Positions 6,994 to 12,057 of a stretch of 12,057 nucleotides of DNA are shown here, in pieces. Source of the DNA: Pseudomonadota bacterium (GTDB lineage: Bacteria > Pseudomonadota > Alphaproteobacteria > Acetobacterales > Acetobacteraceae); NCBI GenBank assembly GCA_021808985.1, contig JAKBAQ010000060.1:1-12057 (forward strand), written 5' to 3'. A model generated the notes under the pieces. It was not told the origin of the DNA and did not search any database. It worked only from the letters and a program-made list of their open reading frames with translations. A program made the translations under genes and the position numbers. The stretch's first letter is position 1; every line of letters begins with the position of its first letter.

Positions 6994-8190
6994 ATCCTCA
7001 GCCACAACCTGGGCGATGCACTCAATAAAGGCCGCCTGCACGCGCGTGGGTTTCCAGTCATTGCGGAAGGTCAGGCCGATGGGCCGTCTGCTGCCAGGCA
7101 GCGGCTGCGGCATCACGGCCAGCTGCCCCGAGAGAATTTCGTAGCGGATCTGGCTGAGCGATAGAATGGCGGCGCGCTCGCTCTGCAACAGCAACCCCCT
7201 GGTGGCGGCCAGCGAGCTGCATTCAATCACCCTGGAAGGCGGCGTCAGGCCGGCGGCGGTGAAGAAATTGCTGAAATGCATGCGCGCGGGCGTGTCCTCG
7301 CGCGGCACGATCCATTCCAGCGCCGCGAGATCCGCCAAACCCGGCATGGGCGAGGCCAGAATCGGATGCCCGGCCCGCACCACGATCCGCAGATGCTCGG
7401 AAAAATACGGCATCTGGCGAATATCCGTGGCTGGCGGCGGCTCGCGCAAGGCGCCGATGATGAAGTCGAGCTGGCCATGGCGCAGGCCGTGCAGCAGCTC
7501 GCCGTAAGGGCCATCGATGATATGGAGCCTCACATCGGGGAATTGCGCCAGCAGCCGGGTCGCGGCGGTGGGGAGCAGATAGGTGCGGGCCAGCGGCAGG
7601 CAGCCGATGGTCAGCCTGCCATCCATGAAGCCCTGGGATTCCCGCACCTCATCCATGCCCTGGCGGATTTCGGCAAAAGCCAGCCCGGCCGCGCGGGCCA
7701 GGGCGCGCGCCGCATGGGTGGGGTCCAGCCCGTGCGGCGCGCGCAGAAACAGCTTCTCCCCGCACAGGGCTTCCAGGTCGCGCACGGCGCGCTGAATGCT
7801 TTGCTGCGCCAGCCCCAGCGCCCGGGCGGAGGTGCTGAAGCCGCGATTTTCCACCACCGCGATAAGGGCGCGCAATTGCACCGTGGTGGCCAGCCGGTGC
7901 AGCGCCGGGGGCGGCGAAAACACCCGTTCCCCGGTTTTCAGCCAGTCCAGCGCGCGCGCAATGCGCACGGCGAATTGCCGCCCCGCCGGGGTTGGCGCCA
8001 TCCCATTGCTCACCCGCTCGAACAGCGGATTGCCGAGCAACCCCTCAAGCTTGGCGATGGCCTGCGTCACCGCCGGCTGCGAGAGATGAATCGCCTGCGC
8101 CGCCTGGCCGATGCTGCCCCGCTGCACCACCGTGGCGGCCGCGAACAGATGCCGCAGGTTAGGAATACGGGCCGGGTCCAGGCGTGCCAT
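6943..8190 (-). CDS. LysR-type transcriptional regulator with two tandem winged-helix domains (divergent from ligK operon)
   Basis: Paralogue of the regulator at 5794-6993, and the probable controller of the ligK-galD-ligJ operon from which it diverges. It is 415 aa. Winged helix 1 spans about residues 9-72 (LRHLFAAATVVQRGSIGQAA, LSQPAVTQAIAKLEGLLGNP, LFERVSNGM). Winged helix 2 spans about 103-162 (VQLRALIAVVENRGFSTSAR, LAQQSIQRAVRDLEALCG). The effector domain is about 190-395 (GRLTIGCLPLARTYLLPTA, DGPYGELLHGLRHGQLDFII, IVVRAGHPI). Both winged helices look canonical. Its C-terminus extends some 16 residues past that of the paralogue (AAGNGAERIEEFSA); this tail is encoded antisense to the paralogue's final codons. 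The start ATG 8190 fits the LysR N-terminus; its ribosome site is weak (AGG about 9 nt upstream). The shared, distinctive architecture suggests both came from one duplication. Confidence 0.92.
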   Translation of the reverse strand: MARLDPARIPNLRHLFAAATVVQRGSIGQAAQAIHLSQPAVTQAIAKLEGLLGNPLFERVSNGMAPTPAGRQFAVRIARALDWLKTGERVFSPPPALHRLATTVQLRALIAVVENRGFSTSARALGLAQQSIQRAVRDLEALCGEKLFLRAPHGLDPTHAARALARAAGLAFAEIRQGMDEVRESQGFMDGRLTIGCLPLARTYLLPTAATRLLAQFPDVRLHIIDGPYGELLHGLRHGQLDFIIGALREPPPATDIRQMPYFSEHLRIVVRAGHPILASPMPGLADLAALEWIVPREDTPARMHFSNFFTAAGLTPPSRVIECSSLAATRGLLLQSERAAILSLSQIRYEILSGQLAVMPQPLPGSRRPIGLTFRNDWKPTRVQAAFIECIAQVVAEDLEAAGNGAERIEEFSA

Positions 8191-8205
8191 GTCGCCAGCC
8201 TACAG

Positions 8206-8244
8206 TAAAATTTTATGCCTGGCGACAGCATTCGAATGAGCATT
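8206..8244. promoter_or_regulatory. Cluster of short palindromes between the second LysR-type gene and ligK
   Basis: Next to the regulator start there are two perfect 10-bp palindromes, TAAAATTTTA (8206-8215) and CATTCGAATG (8229-8238). There is also a repeated GCATT (8228-8232 and 8240-8244, 12 bp apart) and an ATGC-N9-GCAT dyad (8215-8231). On the minus strand TAAAAT (8209-8214) could be the regulator's -10, with the TTCGAA palindrome near its -35. That arrangement would fit autoregulation. No perfect T-N11-A box stands out, so operator status is inference. Confidence 0.35.
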
Positions 8245-8263
8245 TTCGCCGCGGAGGGCGTAA

Positions 8264-8275
8264 ATTGCGGGCAAT
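8264..8275. promoter_or_regulatory. Inverted repeat ATTGC-GG-GCAAT upstream of ligK
   Basis: A perfect 5+2+5 dyad lies 48 bp before the ligK start, within the 132-bp divergent gap. Its position suits an activator site or promoter overlap for the ligK operon. No convincing -35/-10 pair could be picked beside it. Even-spaced centre means it is not a T-N11-A box. Confidence 0.3.
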
Positions 8276-8322
8276 CAATCCTGAAATAAGGGTCGCCCCG
8301 CGCCCCGCATTGGAGACCGCCA

Positions 8323-9012
8323 GTGGCTTTTGTATACACGAATATCACGCGTCCCGGCGCCGCGCTCGTCGCGGAGTTCGCCACCTACGGGGTTGCCACG
8401 GTGCACGAGGCCCAGAGCCGCACCGGGCTGATGGCCTCCTACATGCGCCCGATCTACCGTCCCGCCCACATCGCCGGCCCGGCGGTAACCTGCGAGGTCG
8501 CCCCCGGTGATAATTGGATGATCCACGTCGCCGTGGAGCAGTGCCAGCCGGGGGATATCCTGGTGGTAACCCCCACCAGCCCCTGCGAGGACGGCTATTT
8601 TGGCGACCTGCTCGCCACCTCGCTCAAGGCGCGCGGCGTCAAGGGGCTGATCATCAATGCCGGCGTGCGCGATGTCGCGGTCCTCACCGCGATGGGCTTC
8701 CCCGTATGGTCCAAGGCGATCTTCGCGCAAGGCACGGTGAAGGAGACCATCGCCAACGTGAATGTGCCGGTCATATGCGCCGGCGCGCGCGTCGTCCCTG
8801 GCGATCTGGTCGTGGCCGATGATGACGGCGTGGTCGTGGTGCCCCAGCGCAGCGCCGCCGCCGTGCTGGCCAAGGCCAAGGCGCGCGAGGAAATGGAGGA
8901 AGGCAAGCGGCTGCGCTTCCAGGCTGGCGAGCTTGGCCTGGATGTCTACGGCATGCGCGCGCGCCTGGCCGCCAAGGGCCTGAAATATATCGACACCCCG
9001 CCACAGGAATAA
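8323..9012 (+). CDS. ligK: 4-carboxy-4-hydroxy-2-oxoadipate (CHA/HMG) aldolase, RraA-like fold
   Basis: Metal-dependent class II aldolase that splits 4-carboxy-4-hydroxy-2-oxoadipate into pyruvate and oxaloacetate, the last step of protocatechuate 4,5-cleavage and gallate breakdown. It is 229 aa, typical for LigK/GalC/ProA aldolases. Family motifs seen: GVATVHEAQSRTGLM (about 23-37), GDNWMIHVA (62-70), GYFGDLLATS (91-100), NAGVRD with the Arg116-Asp117 pair that distinguishes the aldolase/RraA active site, VWSKAIFAQGTVKE, and GDLVVADDDGVVVVP (160-174). The long C-terminal helix (residues 176-229) is typical of the aldolase and absent from most plain RraA RNase-E inhibitors. The start GTG 8323 has GGAG 8 nt upstream. 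It is the first gene of the + strand catabolic operon and is divergent from a LysR-type gene. RraA is the main alternative; length and neighbours argue for aldolase. Confidence 0.92.
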   Translation: MAFVYTNITRPGAALVAEFATYGVATVHEAQSRTGLMASYMRPIYRPAHIAGPAVTCEVAPGDNWMIHVAVEQCQPGDILVVTPTSPCEDGYFGDLLATSLKARGVKGLIINAGVRDVAVLTAMGFPVWSKAIFAQGTVKETIANVNVPVICAGARVVPGDLVVADDDGVVVVPQRSAAAVLAKAKAREEMEEGKRLRFQAGELGLDVYGMRARLAAKGLKYIDTPPQE

Positions 9013-9018
9013 GCTGCC

Positions 9019-10110
9019 ATGTTGAGCGCCATTCCCTGCACCATCATGCGCGGCGGCTCCTCCAAGGGGCTGTACTTCGCCGCGTCTGATCTTCCCGCCG
9101 ATACCGCCCTGCGCGACCGGATATTGCTCGCCGCGATGGGCTCGCCCGATATCCGCCAGATCGACGGCCTCGGCGGCGCCCATCCGCTCACCAGCAAGGT
9201 GGCGCTCATCAGCCCCTCCGCGCGCGCGGATGCGGACGTTGATTACCTCTTTCTGCAGGTCATGGTCGATAAGGCGCAGGTCAGCGACAGCCAGAATTGC
9301 GGCAACATCCTCGCCGGCGTCGGCCCCTGGGCAATCGAGAACGGCCTCGTCCCGGTCAGCGGGCCGCTAACGCCGGTGCGCATCCACATGGTCAACACCG
9401 CGAGCGTCGCCGTGGCCCATGTGCCCACGGCGGACGGCATGGTGGAATATGAGGGCGACGCGCGGATTGACGGCGTGCCCGGAACCGCCGCGCCCATCTC
9501 CATGGATTTCCTCGATGTCGCCGGCTCCAGCTGCGGCGCGCTGCTGCCAACCGGCAACGCGGTGGACGAGATCGAAGGCGCAAGGGTGACCTGCATCGAT
9601 AACGGCATGCCCGTGGTCATCCTCCGCGCCGCCGATTTCGGCAAAACCGGCGCTGAAACACCGGAAGAACTGGAAGCCGACCCGGTATTGAAGGCGCGTA
9701 TCGAGGCAATCCGCCTGGCCGCCGGGCCGCGCATGAATCTGGGCGATGTAACCCGCAAGACAGTCCCGAAAATGACACTGCTCGCCCCCCCGCGCGCTGG
9801 CGGCGCGGTCTCCACCAGAACCTTCATTCCCCACCGCGTGCATGAGGCAATCGGCGTGCTGGGCGCCATCAGTGTCGCCACCGCCTGCGTCATCCCCGGC
9901 AGCGTCGCGGCGCAGGTTGCCACCCTGGGCGCATCCAGCGGCGATGTCCTGATCGAAGTCGAACACCCGAGCGGATTTTTCGCGGTGAACATGGAAGTCG
10001 AGCCGGTGGATGGCGGCGTGCGGGTCAACCGCTCCGCGCTCATCCGCACCGCCCGTAAATTAATGCAGGGCCAGCTATTCATCCCTGGCCGCGTCTGGTC
10101 CGGGCAATGA
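9019..10110 (+). CDS. galD: 4-oxalomesaconate tautomerase/isomerase, PrpF family (GalD/LigU)
   Basis: Isomerises 4-oxalomesaconate (keto/enol tautomerisation in GalD, 1,3-allylic double-bond shift in LigU) so that it can be hydrated in gallate and protocatechuate 4,5-cleavage pathways. It is 363 aa, normal for the family. The diaminopimelate-epimerase-like fold is indicated by IPCTIMRGGSSKGLYF (5-20), LTSKVALI with Lys60, and SDSQNCGNILAGVGPWAIE with Cys94. The Lys60-Cys94 spacing of 34 equals that of the catalytic pair known in LigU. Further PrpF-type signatures are HMVNTASVAVAHVP, TGNAVDEI, and the HPSGFFAV terminal region. The start ATG 9019 lies 6 bp after the ligK stop, with AGGA 10 nt upstream; the 3' end overlaps the next gene by ATGA. 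Whether it works as GalD or LigU cannot be told from sequence. PrpF (aconitate isomerase) is less likely given the neighbours. Confidence 0.9.
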   Translation: MLSAIPCTIMRGGSSKGLYFAASDLPADTALRDRILLAAMGSPDIRQIDGLGGAHPLTSKVALISPSARADADVDYLFLQVMVDKAQVSDSQNCGNILAGVGPWAIENGLVPVSGPLTPVRIHMVNTASVAVAHVPTADGMVEYEGDARIDGVPGTAAPISMDFLDVAGSSCGALLPTGNAVDEIEGARVTCIDNGMPVVILRAADFGKTGAETPEELEADPVLKARIEAIRLAAGPRMNLGDVTRKTVPKMTLLAPPRAGGAVSTRTFIPHRVHEAIGVLGAISVATACVIPGSVAAQVATLGASSGDVLIEVEHPSGFFAVNMEVEPVDGGVRVNRSALIRTARKLMQGQLFIPGRVWSGQ

Positions 10111-11000
10111 GCGTGGCGCTCAAAATCTGCCTGCTCGGGCTGGGCGAGGTCGGCGGCACGCTGGCCGAGGATCTGCATTCCCACCCGCTCTCCACCTGGG
10201 ATACGCGCTTCACCGATCCCCAAAGCCCGCCCTCCCTCACGCGCCGGGCGCTCAACCTGCCAGTCTGCGGCAGCGCGGCCGAGGCGGCGCGCGCGGCGGA
10301 TATCGTCATTTCCGCCGTCACCGCGGCGCAGGATGAGGCCGCCGCGCGCAGCCTGGCCCCGGGCCTGCGCCCCGGCGCGTTCTATGTCGATCTCAACTCA
10401 GCCTCCCCCGCCATGAAGCAGGCAACCGCGGCGCTGGTTGAAGCCACGGGCGCGCGCTATGTCGAGGCGGTGGTGATGTCGCCGATCTCCAACAAGCGCA
10501 TCGCCTCGCCGGTCCTGCTCGGCGGCCCGCACGCGCGGGCTTTCCTGCCCACGGCCGCGGCAATCGGCTTCACCGGCGCCTCGGTATTTTCTGAAGCCAT
10601 AGGCCCCGCCTCAGCCACCAAAATGTGCCGCAGCGTTATCATCAAGGGGCTGGAAGCGCTGCTGACCGAGTCCATGCTCACCGCCCGCCATTACGGTGTC
10701 GAATCCACCGTCCTTTCCTCCCTGAGCGATTTTTTCCCCGGGCAGGATTGGCGGGCGCTCGCACAGCTGATGATCTCGCGCGGCCTCCTGCACGGCGCCC
10801 GCCGTGCCGAGGAAATGCGCGAAGCCGCCGCAACCGTGGCGCAGGCCGGCATCGCCCCGCTGATGAGCGAGGCCTGCGCCCGCCGGCAAGATTGGCTGGC
10901 GCAGCATGCGGCGGCGCTGCACCACAAAAATCTCGGGCAAATGCTGGATGCCATCCGCCTGGAGGCCGCAAGCGAGCATAAGGAAAACATGACATGCTGA
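10107..11000 (+). CDS. NAD(P)-dependent dehydrogenase, 6-phosphogluconate/beta-hydroxyacid dehydrogenase-like with DUF1932 C-terminal domain
   Basis: Cytosolic oxidoreductase of unknown substrate, 297 aa. The N-terminal Rossmann fold carries GLGEVG (residues 11-16), then a second beta-strand region and DIVISAVTA. The motif FYVDLNSASP (about 93-102) corresponds to the DxN(T/S) substrate loop of beta-hydroxyacid dehydrogenases. The C-terminal all-helical part has GPASATKMCRSVIIKGLEAL, in which the catalytic-lysine position is followed by CRS rather than the usual two residues and Asn, as in DUF1932 members. It starts by ATGA overlap with galD and overlaps ligJ by 7 bp, so it belongs to the catabolic operon. 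Known protocatechuate pathways use LigC, a Gfo/Idh/MocA-type enzyme, to oxidise the ring-cleavage semialdehyde; none is in the window. This protein could fill that step, or act on a side compound. Both are inference; the fold assignment is firm. Confidence 0.85.
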   Translation: MSVALKICLLGLGEVGGTLAEDLHSHPLSTWDTRFTDPQSPPSLTRRALNLPVCGSAAEAARAADIVISAVTAAQDEAAARSLAPGLRPGAFYVDLNSASPAMKQATAALVEATGARYVEAVVMSPISNKRIASPVLLGGPHARAFLPTAAAIGFTGASVFSEAIGPASATKMCRSVIIKGLEALLTESMLTARHYGVESTVLSSLSDFFPGQDWRALAQLMISRGLLHGARRAEEMREAAATVAQAGIAPLMSEACARRQDWLAQHAAALHHKNLGQMLDAIRLEAASEHKENMTC

Positions 11001-12019
11001 TTATTGACTGCCACGGCCACTACACCACCGCCCCCGCGCCGCATCAGGAATTCCGTGAGGAGCAATTGGCCTGGGCGGCCAGCCCCACCGGCGCGGCGCC
11101 AAAACCCAGCCTCATCAGCGATGACCAGATCCGTGAAAGCATCGAGGGCGCGCAGCTGAAACTGCAGCGCGAGCGCGGCGCCGATGTCACCATCTTCTCC
11201 CCCCGCGCCTCGGCCATGGCGCATCACGAGGGCAATGAGCAGGTCTCGCGCGATTGGTCGCGCGCCTGCAACGATCTGATCCACCGTGTCGTCGGCCTGT
11301 ATCCGCAGAATTTCGTCGGCGTCTGCCAGCTCCCGCAATTTCCCGGCGTGCCCGTGCAAAACTCCATCGCCGAGCTGGAGCGCTGCATCAACGAGCTTGG
11401 CTTCATCGGCTGCAATCTGAACCCCGACCCATCCGGCGGACATTGGACAGCCCCACCCCTGACCGACAAGCACTGGTATCCGTTCTACGAGAAGATGGTG
11501 GAGCTCGATGTCCCGGCGATGATCCATGTCTCCGGCTCCTGCAATGCCTGCTTCCACGCCACCGGCGCGCATTACATCAATGCTGACACCACGGCCTTCA
11601 TGCAGTTCATCCAGGGCAATCTGTTCAAGGATTTCCCAACGCTGCGCTTCATCATTCCACATGGCGGCGGCGCCGTGCCCTACCATTGGGGGCGCTATCG
11701 CGGCCTGGCGGACATGCTGAAGAAACCAAACCTGCGCGAACATGTCATGAAAAACGTGTTTTTTGACACATGCGTATACCATCAGCCGGGCATAGACCTG
11801 CTGGCCCGCGTGATCGATGTCGACAATATCCTGTTCGGCTCCGAAATGGTCGGCGCCGTGCGTGGCATCGACCCTGAAACCGGATTCCATTTTGACGATA
11901 CCAAGCGCTATATTGACACTCTGGCGATGGACGCCGCCAGCAAGCACAAGATTTTTGAGCTGAACGCGCGCCGCGTATTCCCGCGCCTGGATGCGATCCT
12001 GAAAGGTCAAGGAAGATGA
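10994..12019 (+). CDS. ligJ: 4-oxalomesaconate hydratase, amidohydrolase superfamily (LigJ)
   Basis: Zinc-dependent hydratase that adds water to the isomerised oxalomesaconate, giving 4-carboxy-4-hydroxy-2-oxoadipate, the substrate of LigK. It is 341 aa, the usual length. Metal and active-site positions match LigJ: Asp5-Cys-His7-Gly-His9 (DCHGH), His178 (PAMIHVS), His223 (IIPHGGG) and Glu284 (FGSEMVGA). Glu replaces the Asp usual in hydrolytic superfamily members, a LigJ trait. Family text such as LNPDPSGGHWTAPPL, DKHWYPFYEKMVEL and ELNARRVFPRLDA is also present. The start ATG 10994 has AAGGA about 9 nt upstream and overlaps the previous gene by 7 bp; the stop overlaps the next start by ATGA. 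Pairing of LigJ (not the unrelated GalB hydratase) with a GalD/LigU isomerase resembles the Sphingobium protocatechuate pathway. Confidence 0.93.
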   Translation: MLIIDCHGHYTTAPAPHQEFREEQLAWAASPTGAAPKPSLISDDQIRESIEGAQLKLQRERGADVTIFSPRASAMAHHEGNEQVSRDWSRACNDLIHRVVGLYPQNFVGVCQLPQFPGVPVQNSIAELERCINELGFIGCNLNPDPSGGHWTAPPLTDKHWYPFYEKMVELDVPAMIHVSGSCNACFHATGAHYINADTTAFMQFIQGNLFKDFPTLRFIIPHGGGAVPYHWGRYRGLADMLKKPNLREHVMKNVFFDTCVYHQPGIDLLARVIDVDNILFGSEMVGAVRGIDPETGFHFDDTKRYIDTLAMDAASKHKIFELNARRVFPRLDAILKGQGR

Positions 12020-12057
12020 GCGCCTTCACGATGGACGCGAACTGGATTCCAGATCGG
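12016..12057 (+). CDS. Start of a further operon gene (5' fragment, 14 codons; product unknown)
   Basis: ATG 12016 overlaps the ligJ stop (ATGA), and AAGGTCAAGGA precedes it, so a coupled gene begins here. Only MSAFTMDANWIPDR is visible before the window ends, too little to name a family. A second in-frame ATG at 12031 is an alternative start. By position, a pathway enzyme such as the pyrone-dicarboxylate lactonase LigI, LigC, or a transporter would be expected, but that is a guess from context only. Confidence 0.6.
   Translation, partial: MSAFTMDANWIPDR

Noticed and set aside
7276..8208. Long open frame antisense to the second LysR-type gene
   Set aside because: Its composition is typical of antisense shadows (rich in Arg, Gln, Gly, His), with no recognisable domain, and the opposite strand encodes an evident regulator.
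8275..9183. Long open frame antisense to ligK and galD
   Set aside because: It is a shadow frame rich in Gly, His and Asp with no domain; both sense genes are well identified.
9243..10223. Long open frame antisense to galD
   Set aside because: It has no family resemblance, and galD on the sense strand keeps its catalytic Lys and Cys.
10691..12010. Long open frame (439 codons) antisense to ligJ and the DUF1932 gene
   Set aside because: It is a shadow created by GC-rich codon bias; the sense-strand proteins have clear families and catalytic residues, and the antisense translation shows none.
1..12057. CRISPR array, tRNA/rRNA genes, insertion sequences, phage or defence genes
   Set aside because: No regularly spaced repeats, cloverleaf sequence, transposase-like protein or terminal inverted repeats were seen; nearly all bases are accounted for by the listed genes.

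Overview
The window looks like part of an alphaproteobacterial chromosome. It is GC-rich (visibly well above 60% in coding regions), densely packed, and uses several GTG starts. The order proS - lolC/E - lolD is a familiar alphaproteobacterial arrangement. An acetic-acid-bacteria/acidophile type relative is my guess from protein style, not something the sequence proves.

Left part (1-4418), housekeeping. On the + strand, the 3' end of proS (prolyl-tRNA synthetase) is followed by tightly overlapping lolC/E and lolD, which encode the ABC machine that releases lipoproteins from the inner membrane. thiC (pyrimidine synthesis for thiamine) comes in from the other strand and ends 22 bp from lolD. 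Its leader carries a clear TPP riboswitch (4252-4350), and the stretch between aptamer and start codon reads as a translational switch. The Shine-Dalgarno GGAGGGC can be fully paired by an upstream GCTCTCT. The same GCTCTCT can instead pair with a second GGAGGG at the 3' edge of the aptamer.

Right part (4419-12057), aromatic-acid catabolism. It holds an extradiol ring-cleavage pathway of the protocatechuate 4,5-cleavage/gallate type, split into two outward-facing operons around two regulators. ligA-ligB (minus strand) encode the two-subunit ring-cleaving dioxygenase. On the + strand, beyond the regulators, ligK (CHA/HMG aldolase), galD/ligU (oxalomesaconate tautomerase/isomerase), a DUF1932-type NAD(P)-dependent dehydrogenase, ligJ (hydratase) and the first 14 codons of another gene follow with 4-7 bp overlaps or a 6 bp gap. 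Together these enzymes would take the ring-cleavage product through oxalomesaconate and 4-carboxy-4-hydroxy-2-oxoadipate to pyruvate and oxaloacetate.

The two genes between the operons are paralogous LysR-type regulators, pointing at each other with their last 51 bp overlapping. Both have an unusual architecture with two successive LysR-type winged-helix domains before the effector-binding domain. Each is divergent from one catabolic operon. The ligA-regulator gap carries two inverted repeats of LysR-box (T-N11-A) geometry, and the ligK-regulator gap carries several short palindromes. No classical LigC dehydrogenase or LigI lactonase is in the window, so the DUF1932 dehydrogenase is the main functional unknown. 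No tRNA, rRNA, CRISPR array, insertion sequence or phage gene was seen, and no gene-free stretch exceeds about 220 bp.
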